Part shown: piece after piece, positions 20,172 to 32,333 of the stretch
Layout: each line of letters starts with the position of its first letter
Position numbering within the stretch: position 1 is the first letter of the stretch
From: Diaphorobacter aerolatus
GTDB lineage: Bacteria; Pseudomonadota; Gammaproteobacteria; Burkholderiales; Burkholderiaceae_C
Direction: 5' to 3'
Length of the DNA: 64,000 nt
Assembly (NCBI RefSeq): GCF_014489535.1
Contig: NZ_CP060783.1
Coordinates: 3,679,501-3,743,500 of the forward strand
Notes under the pieces: generated by a model
What the model was told of the DNA's origin: nothing
What the model saw: only the letters and a program-made list of their open reading frames with translations
Databases searched by the model: none
Program-made: the position numbers and the translations under genes

Positions 20172-20213
20172 AGCGGCCTTTGCATATCGAATGCGGTTTG
20201 AATCGCCGACTCT

Positions 20214-20573
20214 TCAGAGCCGCTCTTTCACATAGCTCGCGCGATCCATGTCCAGAATCTCCACGCTGAGCTGGACCAGCATGCCGGCCGGGTGAGGCGT
20301 GTGCTTGCGCAGCACGACTGCGATGCGCTCGGCGAGATCCTTCTTCGTTTCGGGCGAGCGCCCTGCCAGCAGGCGCAATTGGGCGTGCACGAAGCCACGG
20401 TTCGCGGGCTGGTTGCCGATCTCGAAATGGGCGATGCGGTTGGTGCGGCTCTTCACATCGGCCTCGTCCTTGATTTCGGGACTCTTGCACAGCGCGGCAT
20501 TCACGTCCTTGAGGATCTGGGCCTCGGGAAAATCGGTGAGGTTGGCGCTGAAATCGATGACGAGGTGCGGCAT
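20214..20573 (-). CDS. 5-carboxymethyl-2-hydroxymuconate Delta-isomerase family protein
   Basis: 119-residue protein starting MPHLVIDFS, with the N-terminal Pro (after Met removal) that serves as catalytic base in this tautomerase-superfamily group. FVHAQLRLLAGRSPETKKDL is the family signature of CHMI (HpcD). No other homoprotocatechuate-pathway genes are nearby, so it may act on another keto-enol substrate. Located 50 bp after scpA on the same strand. Confidence 0.82.
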   Translation of the reverse strand: MPHLVIDFSANLTDFPEAQILKDVNAALCKSPEIKDEADVKSRTNRIAHFEIGNQPANRGFVHAQLRLLAGRSPETKKDLAERIAVVLRKHTPHPAGMLVQLSVEILDMDRASYVKERL

Positions 20574-20623
20574 GGGGAAGTGTCTCTCTTGATGGAAGAT
20601 GGGAATGGCGTAGCAACAACGCG

Positions 20624-21486
20624 TCAGACCGGCGTATACGCCAATCGCACGTAGATCGGCGCGAACGCCTCAGCCTGCGTGATCTCGATGAGCGTTTCCT
20701 TGGCCAGTTCGAGTAACGCGATGAAGGTCACGACCAGCACGGTGCTGCCTTTTTCGGGTTGGAACAATTCTTCGAATTCGACGAAACGGCGACCCTGCAG
20801 GGTCTTGAGCACATTGCTCATGTACTCGCGCACCGAGAGTTCCTCGCGCGTGATCTTGTGGTGTTGCACGAGTTTGGCGCGCTTCAGGATGTCGCGCCAG
20901 GCATCCTGCAGATCGACCAGTTCCACGTCGGGAAAGCGTGGCTGCAGGCTTTGTTCGATGTAGACCTGCGCGCGCAGAAAATCGCGTCCATATTGCGGCA
21001 CCGCACCAAGGCGCTGGCTTGCGAGCTTCATTTGCTCGTATTCGAGCAGGCGGCGCACCAGCTCGGCGCGCGGGTCTTCGGGCTCGGCGTCGCCCTCCTG
21101 CTTCTTGGGCGGCAGCAGCATGCGCGACTTGATCTCGATGAGCATCGCCGCCATCAGCAGGTATTCGGCAGCGAGCTCGAGATTGCGGCTGCGGATTTCA
21201 TCCACATAGCTCAGGTACTGCTGCGTCACCTTGAGCATCGGAATGTCGAGAATGTTGAAGTTCTGCTTGCGGATCAGATAGAGCAGCAGATCGAGCGGGC
21301 CTTCAAACGCCTCAAGAAAAATTTCGAGCGCGTCGGGCGGAATGTACAGATCCTGGGTAGTGCGAACAGCGGCTCGCCATAAAGCCGCGCGAGCGCCACC
21401 TGATCGACCACGTCGGGCAGCCCGCTGGCGCCCGGCAACCGCTCGGGCGCATCGTCATCGGCGACGGAGGGATCGTTGTCGGCCAC
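20624..21486 (-). CDS. scpA: segregation and condensation protein A, frame broken once
   Basis: Kleisin subunit of the SMC-ScpAB chromosome-condensation complex. The N-terminal part contains VDQVALARLYGEPLFALP; the frame breaks near 21355-21357 (a GGG run on the plus strand that needs four). It resumes with QDLYIPPDALEIFLEAFEGPLDLLLYLIRKQ, the conserved SMC-neck-binding helix, then MLKVTQQYLSYVDEI, ELAAEYLLMAAMLIEIKSRMLLP and a C-terminal winged helix. Total about 287 residues with the base restored. The low-complexity N-terminus is usual in Comamonadaceae. Confidence 0.88.
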
Positions 21487-21521
21487 GGATTGCGCTCAGG
21501 CGATCAGGCGCAAACGGCGCA

Positions 21522-21725
21522 TCAGGAGTTGGTCTGATAGACGTAAGGCTTCTGCGCCACGCGGCCTTCGCGATATTCCTTCTGCACTTCGCGGTCGATC
21601 TGCTTGTCCCACAACAGCGAGCGGCCATATTGCTGCTGCGCATCAAGCTCGGGCTTTTGTTCCTTGAGCTTGTTGATGAACTGCGTGGTGTCGGACTGGT
21701 AGTCGGGGCGGCGAAAGAAGGACAT
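21522..21725 (-). CDS. DUF3460 family protein
   Basis: 67-residue protein beginning MSFFRRPDYQSDTTQFI with the conserved LLWDK and DREVQKEYREGRVAQKPYVYQ stretch, matching DUF3460, a small family restricted to beta-proteobacteria and usually found just upstream of scpA, as here. Function unknown. Confidence 0.82.
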   Translation of the reverse strand: MSFFRRPDYQSDTTQFINKLKEQKPELDAQQQYGRSLLWDKQIDREVQKEYREGRVAQKPYVYQTNS

Positions 21726-21960
21726 GGCTCTTTGGATCAGATGGATGATCGACCCACAAGGTGAGGCGAAAGGGGATAGCGGGCCATTTTAGCCGGTGTG
21801 CGGATTCCGCCAAGTACCTTCGGCAGCGCATGGGGCGGCTGGTGATGCGGCGTGTACTCCGCTGCATGTCATTGTATTTTCATGTATTTTGGTAATTATT
21901 TGCATTATTGGCAAAACTATCAATTTACCCACTGAAACTGCCGCCAGGCAAGAGGATGCA

Positions 21961-24900
21961 ATGAAACCGAATTGGCGATTACTTTGGGCTGCGGGAGCAT
22001 TGGCCGCCAGCGGCCTGTCCCAGGCTCAGACCATGCTGCTGGAGCAGAACTTCGACGCGTCGGTAACGAGCGCGACGATTGGCGATGTCCCGCCCACCGG
22101 CTGGACGCTTGGGACTTTCCACGCAGATGGTTCACCGGGCGATGTCTCGGTGACGCAGGGCGAGGCGACGTGGCTCGGCTGGAAATTTCTGACGCCGGCC
22201 ACGTGGGCCGCCCTCAAGAAGGCCGATGCCAGCACCAGGCGAGGTGATTTCAAGCGGGGCACGGGTGGCATTGCGCTGATCGAGTCGGATGGCCTGCGAG
22301 CGGCCAAGCCGTACAGCGCGTCCCTGACCAGCCCTCTTTTTGCGGTGACCGGGCTGAAGAACTACGCACTCACGTTCGACAGCCACTACCGTCAGGGCCA
22401 AGCTCCGCAGACCGCGGACGTGACCGTCACCTTCGACAAGGGCAGTCCATTCGTTCACACCTTGTCGGCCGACGCACTCAATCAACAGGTAGTGCTGAAA
22501 TTTGCGGCGCCGCAGGGCGCTGGATCGGCGCGGGTGAGCTGGAACTACCGCACTACCAGCAACAACTGGTATTGGGCGCTCGACAATGTGAAACTGCATG
22601 GCGACGACGCCGAATTGCCAGCGCCTTTCGAGACGTCCTCGTTGCCCACAACCAGCGAAAAACCACGGCTCACGGTCGGGCCGACCTTGCAGAATCCTGG
22701 GCCCGACCACATGGCAGTGATGATCGAGACCAGCGAACCGTCACCGACCGTATGGCTGCGCAAGGCTGGCAGTTCCGAGCCCTTCACGATCGTGAAGGCG
22801 GTCAATGCCGAAGGCGACTTTCGCGATGCAAACATTTTCTTCGGCGATCTGAAGGGGCTTGCGTCGAACACGCTTTATGATTACGCGTTGGTGACCGGCA
22901 CCAGCACGGCTCCCAAGCTCGCCGGTCCCTTCCAGTTTAAGACCTGGCCGCGCGAAACCGACAAGGTCACGAGCGCCAGATTCGCCGTGGTGTCGGACAC
23001 GCAGGACGGCAAGCTCAACCGTTTCCGGAACATTGTTCAGGGCCTCGTCGCCAATGACTGCGAGGGCAAACCGGCCCAATGTGCGCAAACGCTTGCGGGC
23101 TTCGTCGTACCGGGTGATCTGGTGAACAGCGGCAGTTCCCGCACGCACTGGGCCGCGCATTTCTTCACGCCACTCAGCGCCATTTCCGCTTATGTGCCAC
23201 TGCTGCCTGCGATGGGCAATCACGAATACTTTGGCGAACAGGCGAGTGAAGGCGCCGACAAAGGCTGGGCCCGAACCTATCGCAAATATTTCAACCGCTT
23301 GCCCGCCAACGGCTCCGCATCACACCCACTGCACTGGTACCACGTCGACTACCTCGGCCTGCGCATTGTCGGCAGTGATTTCAATCCCGCATCTGCCATG
23401 CACAACACCGGTGGCTGGACGGGCTACGACCAGGGTCGTGGACTGTTTCGTGCCGACTACATGAAGGAGCACCTGGACTGGTTCACCCAACTGATGCAGT
23501 CCACACGCAGCGAGAAGAAGCCCTATGTCTTGCTGCTCAATCACCATCCCTGCCTGAGCGAAAAGTGGCGGCAGGGCGAGGTGATCGGAGCGTGTGACTT
23601 CATCGCGCAACTCGAAGACTATGGCCGCAGCACCGGCGCGATCACGGCCAACGTGAACGGCCATGTGCACTTCTACGAACGCGGCAATTCGATGAACAGT
23701 CGGCATCTGTGGTTGAACGTGGCATCGGGCGCTGGCGATCTTGAGGGCGCGAAGCAGGAAGACGATTCCGATCTTGACGTTTTTGCCAACACCAAACTCT
23801 CCTTCGGCTACGGTACGCTGCAGGTGGGCTTCGGCGGCGCGGTTCCGTCCCTGGAGTGGAAGCGCTACGACCTGGCCCGCGACGGCGCGAGCATGAGCGC
23901 GACGGCGGACGATTCCATCCGGGTGACCAGCGAGCGATTTGCCGCGACACCCAAGCTGGCGCAGGCGAGACTCGGAAAGATCGATCCGGCCACGCTCCAG
24001 TTGGGCTACGTGATCGATGGCTCACCCACGATCTACGAGGCTCAATGGCAACTCTCGAAGGCCGCGAAGTTCGACGACGTGCACCCGGTCTATGACGTGT
24101 GGGGTAACGACACTCGGCGGGAGAACTGGACGTATCTGAGCGGCGTGCGCGTCAACACGCAAGACGGTGCGGACCTCTCTGTGCTGCAGCTCGGCAACAT
24201 GCTGGCCCGTCCCAAACGGGTGTATCCCAATGTCGGCGCCAATACCCGGCGCGCCAAGGTTATGAGCGCCATCGTGGCGGGTGGCGACAGCCTGCTCGAC
24301 CGCTATCACTGCGCCTATAAATGGGACGAGTTCGGTGACGTGGGCGACCTGCGTCAGGGCGGGCGTCAGTGTTTTGCACGCCTGGTGCAACCGAACGGCG
24401 AGAAGGGATCGGCCTGGGATCCATTCAACGGCAAGCCCGCGCAAACGCTGGGCTTGGGTAACGACGAACGCTGGTACTGGCGCGTGCGTGTCCGCGATGA
24501 ACACCTGAACTGGTCGGACTGGAGCGAAGCGGGTCTTTCGAGATTGGCAATCCCGAACCCGAGGTTGTCCCGAATCCCAAACCATCGGTGCTGATCGACA
24601 CGCAGGTGAATGCACCCGCGCCGGGACTGCCCGCCATCGGACTTCATGTGGAATCGCTCGCGAAATGCCAGCGGGCCACTTCCCACGGTGGTGTCGTTCC
24701 GGCAGATATTCTGCCAAAGGGTTGGAGCGCGGCGAGCGGGCTGATTGCGTTCAGCTTGCTCGACTGCGACAGTCCTGGATTCAAGGCGGATATCGCTCTG
24801 ACATTACCCACACCATTGCCTGCTGGCAGCAAGTTGATGAAGATTTCTCGCGGAACCGATGGCAAAACGCGCGTATCGGAAATCGCCACGGCCACGATCA

Positions 24901-25130
24901 CTGGCAACGTGGTGCGCTACAGCGTGACCGATGGCGGTGAGCTTGATGAAGACGGCCAGGTGAACGCGTCAATGGTGGACCCGGTGGTGTTGGCACGGCC
25001 TGCAAGCGTCGATCCCACGGTGCCAGATGTGCAGTCCGTGCCGGTCAACAATCCGCTCGTGCTGTCGCTTGCGGCCTTGTTGATGGCGGTTTGCGCTGCG
25101 GCGATTCCAAACCGTCGCCGCAGGCGATGA
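21961..25130 (+). CDS. secreted purple-acid-phosphatase-like metallophosphoesterase with C-terminal anchor signal, frame broken once
   Basis: About 1056 residues after restoring one base near 24531-24539. Signal peptide 1-22 (ends SQAQ), an N-terminal jelly-roll-like domain (30-215), a fibronectin-like domain (about 235-330), then a calcineurin-type phosphoesterase domain with SDTQD, PGDLVN, GNHEYF, NHHP and NGHVHFYERG. After the break the frame continues with a choice-of-anchor-U-like domain (SVTDGGELDEDGQVN) and ends in a hydrophobic helix plus five Arg (VPVNNPLVLSLAALL...RRRRR), an IPTL/PEP-CTERM-style sorting signal. Likely an exported, surface-attached phosphatase or phosphodiesterase; the exact substrate is unknown. 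A DeoR-type regulator follows. Confidence 0.8.
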
Positions 25131-25202
25131 ATCCCGGGGCGGTCTTCGCATATGCTTGGAACCGCCTCGAGTTTTATGACCTGAAAGACAACACCACTTT
25201 CC

Positions 25203-25992
25203 ATGTTGCAAGAAGACCGGTTCGCGCGCATCCAGTTTCTGCTCTCTTCCCTTGACAGGGTGCGTACGGAGCAGCTCATTCAGGACATGCAGGTGTCGCG
25301 CGAAACCGTGCGCCTCGATCTGCTGGCGCTGGAATCGCTTGGGCTGGTGCGGCGCGTGCATGGCGGCGTCGCCCGGGTGGCGCCGCAGGAGCCGCCGTTC
25401 GTGCAGCGTCAGCAGCAACGTGTGAGCGAAAAGCGCGCCATTGCGAGGGCGGCGCTCAAGCGTCTCCAACTAGGTCAGATGGTTTTCGTGGATGCGGGAA
25501 CGACCACGGCCATTCTGGCGCAGGAACTGTGTCTGCTGAGCAATCTGGTGGTCGTCACGAATTCGATCACCGTTGCACTCACGCTGGCTTCCTCGCAGGC
25601 CAGTGCGAAGAGCGCCATCGGTGCAGCGAATGGCGGCGTCCACGGAGTCCGCGTGATCCTGCTCGGTGGCGATGTCCATTCCGAGACTCAGAGTACCTAC
25701 GGTGAGGTGACGCTGAACGAAATCCGCAAGTACCGCGCCGATGTCGCACTGCTCTCACCCGTGGGCATCAGCGCTGCCGAAGGCGTGACTTTCTACAGCC
25801 CGCACGAGGCCAGCATCGCCGCCGCGATGATCGGGCAATCGGCATCGCTTCAGATTCTGGCCGACTACAGCAAGATCGGCGCGTGCGGCCGACATGTGGT
25901 CGCGACTGCGGCGCAGACCGATATCTTGTTGACCAATGCTCACGCCGCCAACGAAGCGGCGCTGGAGGGCTTGCGCGCGGCGGGCGTGGAGG

Positions 25993-26006
<14 letters not shown>
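25203..26006 (+). CDS. DeoR-family transcriptional regulator
   Basis: 267 residues. N-terminal helix-turn-helix (about 6-57, with [25 protein letters not shown]), then a DeoR C-terminal sugar-phosphate-sensing domain with [10 protein letters not shown] and an [16 protein letters not shown] segment. DeoR regulators usually sense phosphorylated sugars or glycerol phosphate; its position 73 bp after the phosphoesterase suggests a link to phosphate-ester use, which is inference. Its 3' end overlaps the convergent prpR-like gene by 14 bp. Confidence 0.9.
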
Positions 26007-27957
<1,951 letters not shown>

Positions 27958-27966
27958 TTTGTCTCG

Positions 27967-28036
27967 TTTGAAACGTTGATTGTTTCAAAAGTGTTGCATG
28001 AAACGTGAATCCTTGGCGAGTCGATGGTTTGTTTCA
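27967..28036. promoter_or_regulatory. probable enhancer/operator sites for the PrpR-like activator
   Basis: An 8-bp perfect inverted repeat, TTTGAAAC (27967-27974) and GTTTCAAA (27982-27989), spaced 7 nt. It is followed by a further TGAAAC (27999-28004) and an inverted GTTTCA (28031-28036). The four half-sites lie 35-100 bp upstream of the sigma54 promoter, where an enhancer-binding protein is expected. Confidence 0.7.
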
Positions 28037-28069
28037 AGCAAATCAACCACTTGCGGCGCAACGGCACGC

Positions 28070-28085
28070 TGGCACGGCTTGTGCA
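28070..28085 (+). promoter_or_regulatory. sigma54 (-24/-12) promoter of the CoA-transferase/Bug operon
   Basis: TGGCACGGCTTGTGCA: the -24 GG and -12 GC are at the exact consensus spacing, and only one position of TGGCACG-N4-TTGCA differs. Predicted transcription start is about 28097, which requires the first gene to start at the TTG at 28119. Confidence 0.8.
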
Positions 28086-28118
28086 ACCTCATTCGTAAAC
28101 GATTTTCGGAGAGATCAA

Positions 28119-29315
28119 TTGGCACTCGAACACATCACGGTTCTGGATTTGACGCACATGCTCTCGGGGCCCTACGGCACCATGCTGCTTGCCGATCTCG
28201 GGGCCAGAACCATCAAGGTCGAGCCGCCCGAAACGGGTGAGGGCACACGTCGCCTGCTCGAGCACGATCCCGACTATTCGCGTGACGGCATGGGTGCCTA
28301 TTTCCTCACGCTCAATCGCAACAAGCAAAGCGTCTGCGTCGATCTCAAGAGCGAGGCCGGACGCGCCGTGTTTCTCGATCTCGTGAAGCGCGCCGACGTG
28401 GTGTTCGACAACTTCAGCGTCGGCGTCACGCAGCGCCTGGGCATCGATTTCGAATCGCTCTCCAAGGTGAATCCGCGCATCATCACCTGCTCGGTCAGCG
28501 GCTTCGGGCAGACAGGGCCTGCAACGCAGCGCCCGGCGTTCGATCAGGTGGTGCAGGGCATGGGTGGCGGGATGTCGATCACGGGAACGCCGGAGACCGG
28601 TCCCACACGCAGCGGCATTCCCATCGGCGATCTCGGTGGCGGCATCTTCGGCGCGCTCGGCGTGCTGGCTGCGCTCGCCCAGCGCGAGCGCACGGGTGTC
28701 GGCCAGCATGTGGACGTGTCCATGCTCGACGTGCAGATCTCCCTGCTCAACTATATGGCGACGATGCACCTGATGTCCGGCATCGTGCCCGAGGGCATAG
28801 GCAACGGCCACTTCGTGCACGTGCCCTACAACAGCTATCCGACCTCGGACGGCCACATCATCATCGCCTGTATCGGAGATCCGTTCTTCGTGCGTTTCGT
28901 GGACTGCATCGGCATCGACGAGTTGCGTGATCCCGAATATCGCAAGCAACCCGTGCGCTATGCAGCCAAGGCGGAAATTGACGCACTGGTCAGCGCCAAG
29001 CTGCGCGAGCACAGCACCGCGCACTGGCTCAAGCTGTTGAGCGATGCGCGCATTCCGTGCGGCCCGGTGAACAACTTCGCGCAGGCACTCAGCGATCCAC
29101 AGGTTCTGGCCCGCGACATGGTGGCCGAGGTCGCGCTACCGAGTGGCGAGCGGCTGCGCATGCCGGGCAATCCCGTCAAGCTCTCGGGCGCCCAGCCTGC
29201 CGAGTTCACTGCGCCCCCTAGGCTCGGTGCGCAGACCGAGGCGGTGCTTGGCGCGGAACTGGGCTACTCGCCGGAGCGCATCGGGGAACTCCGTGCGGCC
29301 GGCGCCATTGGTTGA
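28119..29315 (+). CDS. CaiB/BaiF family III CoA-transferase
   Basis: 398 residues. Family III CoA-transferase that moves CoA between carboxylic acids through an Asp-anhydride intermediate. Seen: VLDLTHMLSGPYGTMLLADLGA, KVEPPETGEG, NRNKQSVCVDLKS, and NFSVGVTQRLGIDF in the N-terminal half. The TTG start at 28119 (LALEHITVLDLT) has GGAGAG upstream and is the only start compatible with the sigma54 promoter; the open frame extends to 28005, before the promoter. First gene of a six-gene operon. Substrate not identifiable from sequence. Confidence 0.88.
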   Translation: MALEHITVLDLTHMLSGPYGTMLLADLGARTIKVEPPETGEGTRRLLEHDPDYSRDGMGAYFLTLNRNKQSVCVDLKSEAGRAVFLDLVKRADVVFDNFSVGVTQRLGIDFESLSKVNPRIITCSVSGFGQTGPATQRPAFDQVVQGMGGGMSITGTPETGPTRSGIPIGDLGGGIFGALGVLAALAQRERTGVGQHVDVSMLDVQISLLNYMATMHLMSGIVPEGIGNGHFVHVPYNSYPTSDGHIIIACIGDPFFVRFVDCIGIDELRDPEYRKQPVRYAAKAEIDALVSAKLREHSTAHWLKLLSDARIPCGPVNNFAQALSDPQVLARDMVAEVALPSGERLRMPGNPVKLSGAQPAEFTAPPRLGAQTEAVLGAELGYSPERIGELRAAGAIG

Positions 29316-29329
29316 TTGAGGAGCGAGTC

Positions 29330-30256
29330 ATGGAGCAGATATTCATCACCGACGTGGCACCGCGCGACGGCTTGCAGAACCAGCAGATCGAGGTGTCTAC
29401 CGAGGCCAAGCTGGAACTGATCGCAAGGCTTGTGTCGGCCGGAGTCAACAGCGTCGAGACGACGAGTTTTGTCTCGCCCAAGGCCGTGCCGCAGATGGCG
29501 GATGCGGGCGAGCTGGTGCCGCAGGTGAATGCGCGCTGGCCGCAACTGCGCAGCTCGGTGCTGGTGCCCAACCTCAAGGGTCTGGAACGCGCACACGCAT
29601 CCGGTGCCAAAGAGATCGCCGTCGTGCTTTCGGCCACCGAAACCATGAACCGCAAGAACATCAACATGGGGCTGGCCGAGGCGCTAGAAGTCAGCGAAAA
29701 AACGCTGGCCGCCGCGCACGCGCTGGGCCTGAAGACGCGCGCCTACGTGGCCGTGGCATTTGAATGTCCGTTCGAGGGCGAGACCTCGCTCGATGAAGTG
29801 CTGCGCCTTGCCGCGCGCATGCATGCGGCGGGCGCGGGCGAAATCGTGATCGCCGACACCATCGGCGCCGCCGCTCCGGCGCAGGTGAAGGAACGCATGA
29901 CGGTCATTCGTGATGCCGTCCCGCTGTCGCAACTCGCCATCCATCTGCACGACACGCGCGGCATGGGCGTGGCGAACGCTTGGTCGGCGCTTGAGGTCGG
30001 CGTGCGCCGCTTCGATGCCAGCGCGGGCGGCATTGGCGGCTGTCCGTTTGCGCCGGGCGCGGCGGGCAACCTCGCCACCGAAGACCTGGTGTTGATGGCG
30101 CGGCAAAGCGGTTTCGAGACCGGCATATCGCTCAACGGCCTGCTGGACGCGGTGGCGTTCGCCGAAGCGCAGTTGCAGCGGCCATTGGGTGGGCGCAGCG
30201 GTGCCTGGCTGCGCCGCACGCGCGCCCAGCGCGAGACGACGGCAGCGAGCGCCTGA
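29330..30256 (+). CDS. hydroxymethylglutaryl-CoA lyase family protein
   Basis: 308-residue TIM-barrel lyase of the HMG-CoA lyase/DRE-TIM family: DVAPRDGLQNQ at the N-terminus (divalent-metal Asp), ETTSFVSPKAVPQM, HLHDTRGMG, and GGIGGCPFAPGAAGN with the catalytic Cys loop. Cleaves a 3-hydroxy-3-methyl-acyl-CoA; HMG-CoA, citramalyl-CoA or a related compound are all possible. Start chosen at 29330, with GAGGAG upstream, 14 bp after the CoA-transferase. The pair suggests activation of a dicarboxylic acid to its CoA ester and then retro-aldol cleavage. Confidence 0.9.
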   Translation: MEQIFITDVAPRDGLQNQQIEVSTEAKLELIARLVSAGVNSVETTSFVSPKAVPQMADAGELVPQVNARWPQLRSSVLVPNLKGLERAHASGAKEIAVVLSATETMNRKNINMGLAEALEVSEKTLAAAHALGLKTRAYVAVAFECPFEGETSLDEVLRLAARMHAAGAGEIVIADTIGAAAPAQVKERMTVIRDAVPLSQLAIHLHDTRGMGVANAWSALEVGVRRFDASAGGIGGCPFAPGAAGNLATEDLVLMARQSGFETGISLNGLLDAVAFAEAQLQRPLGGRSGAWLRRTRAQRETTAASA

Positions 30257-30296
30257 ACCCGTTGCGCCGCAAAAAAATCGAGAAGGAGACAACGCC

Positions 30297-31291
30297 ATGC
30301 ACACCCCAAGCCCACATCCGGCCCTGAATCGCCGCACCTTGCTCAGCGCGTTCACCTGCCTGTCGGCAAGCGCCGTCATGCCTGCGTTCGCTCAGGGCGA
30401 TGCCGCACAATTTCCCGGCAAGCTCGTGACGCTGGTCGTTCCGTATTCGGCGGGCGGCGGCACCGACATCATCGGCCGTATGCTCGCGCAGAAGCTCGGC
30501 GAGCTGTGGGGCAGTCAGTGGTCGTCGAAAACCGCACAGGCGCGAACGGCGTGATCGGCACGCAGCACGTGGCCAAGGCCGCGCCTGACGGACTCACCTT
30601 GCTGCTCGTCGTCGGGTCGCATGTGATCAATCCGGTGCTCATGAAAAGCCTGCCCTACGACACGATGAAGGCCTTCACGCCGATTACCAACATTGCCACC
30701 TCGCCCATGGTGCTGGTGGCGGCCGCCGACGGGCCTTACAAGACGCTCAAGGACTTTGTGACCGACGCGCGCAAGCAGGATACGGCGGTCGGCTATTCGG
30801 AAGGGCAGACACGCCTGACCGGAGAGTTGATCCGGCAGGCCGGGAATCTGAAGATCACCGGTGTGGCCTACAAGGGCGGCGCGCCGATCATGGTCGACGT
30901 GATGGGCGGACATCTGCCTGCGGGCGTGACTAGCGTGCTCACGGCGTTGCCGCATGTGAAATCAGGCAAGCTGCGCGTCATCGGCGTGGCCGCACCCAAA
31001 CGCATGGCGATCTTTCCCGACGCGATGACCTTCCAGGAGGCTGGTCTGACCGGCGTGGAATCGTTCAATTGGTATGGCATGTTTGGCCCGGCCGGCGTTC
31101 CCGACGCCATCGTCGCGAAGATCAATCAGGGACTGCACAAGGTGGCCGAAGACCCGGCGGTGGTCAAGCAGATGCAGGATCAGGGCGCAAACATCGTGCT
31201 CTCGCCGCCCGCGGAGTTCCGCCAGTTTCTGGAAAACGAGGCGAAGAAATGGAGCGCCGTTGCACAGCGCGGGGGAATCAAGCCCGAGTAG
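30297..31291 (+). CDS. Bug-family (TctC-like) extracytoplasmic solute-binding protein 1, frame broken once
   Basis: Periplasmic binding protein of the Bug family. The N-terminal signal peptide contains twin Arg (NRRTLLSAFT) and ends near PAFAQ, so Tat export is possible. Motifs: LVVPYSAGGGTDIIGRMLAQKL, NRTGANGVIGTQHVAKAAPDG, and AYKGGAPIMVDVMGG. The frame breaks at the GGGG run 30508-30511, one G short, joining GELWG to QSVVVEN. Start at 30297 with AGAAGGAGA upstream. No TctA/TctB membrane subunits are in the window. Confidence 0.87.
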
Positions 31292-31333
31292 TGCAGCACG
31301 GCTTTCAATGAAAAAAACTCAGGAGACAAGCAC

Positions 31334-32314
31334 ATGAAGATTTCGCGCGTGAACATTGCGCTGCTTTCGCTGGGCCTCGGCCTTGCAGGCGCGGCACACG
31401 CCCAGGAGGCCGCATGGCCGACCAAGCCGGTGCTGCTGATCATGCCCTACACCGCAGGCGGCCCGGCCGACGCCATCCTGCGCGCCATCGCACCCGATCT
31501 GCAAAAGCGCTGGGGGCAGCCACTGGTCATCGACTACAAGCCTGGCGCGAACGAAGTGCTGGGCGCAATGGAGGTGGCCAAGGCCAAGCCGGATGGCTAC
31601 ACGCTGCTGATCGCCACCGATGCGACCTATGCGCTGAACCCGCTGCTCAAGACCAAGCTGGCCTTCAATCCCGAGAAGGACTTCGCTCCTGTATCGCTCA
31701 TGATGCGCGCGCCGCTGCTGTTGGTGACCAGTCCGCAATACCCGGCGAACACCGTCAAGGAACTGGTCGAATACGCACGCAAGCATCCCGAGAAATCGAG
31801 CTATGCGTCCACCGGCATCGGCGGCTCCAACCATCTGGCGATGTCCTGGTTCAACAAACAAAACGGCATCCAGAGCGTGCATGCGCCGTACAACAACCTG
31901 AGCCTGTCCTTGCAGGATGTGGCGGCTGGCCGCGTCGATATGTCGCTGGTCGTCACGGGCGGCGCGCGCGCATTTCTCGAAAAGAAAAACGTCAAGCCGC
32001 TCGCGGTCAGCGGCAGCCACCGCCAGCCCCTGATTCCCGACGTGCCGACGTTTGCCGAGGCGGGCTTCAAGGACTACGAGGCATCGGTCTACTTCGGTCT
32101 TGCGGCTCCGGCGGGCACGCCGCTGGCGATCCGTCAGCGCATTGCGGCGGACATCGGCGCGCTGATCAGCGCGCCGGAGTTTCAGAAAAAATATTTGTCC
32201 ATCTACGGCTTTGACGCGGTGGGCAGCACGCCGGAGGCGTTTGCCGCGTTTCTCCAGAGCGACAAGGCAGCGACGATCAAGCGCATCGAGGCCGCTGGCG
32301 TGCAACCCGAATGA
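31334..32314 (+). CDS. Bug-family solute-binding protein 2
   Basis: 326-residue precursor; signal peptide 1-23 ending in AHAQ. Characteristic Bug motifs VLLIMPYTAGGPADAILRAI, KPGANEVLGAMEVAKAKPDGYTLL, and GRVDMSLVVTGGA. Intact frame. 42 bp after the first binding protein; a purine-rich CAGGAGA site precedes the ATG. It differs enough from its neighbours that the three Bug proteins probably bind different acids. Confidence 0.92.
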   Translation: MKISRVNIALLSLGLGLAGAAHAQEAAWPTKPVLLIMPYTAGGPADAILRAIAPDLQKRWGQPLVIDYKPGANEVLGAMEVAKAKPDGYTLLIATDATYALNPLLKTKLAFNPEKDFAPVSLMMRAPLLLVTSPQYPANTVKELVEYARKHPEKSSYASTGIGGSNHLAMSWFNKQNGIQSVHAPYNNLSLSLQDVAAGRVDMSLVVTGGARAFLEKKNVKPLAVSGSHRQPLIPDVPTFAEAGFKDYEASVYFGLAAPAGTPLAIRQRIAADIGALISAPEFQKKYLSIYGFDAVGSTPEAFAAFLQSDKAATIKRIEAAGVQPE

Positions 32315-32333
32315 CAGCAGAAGGATTTAGTTC

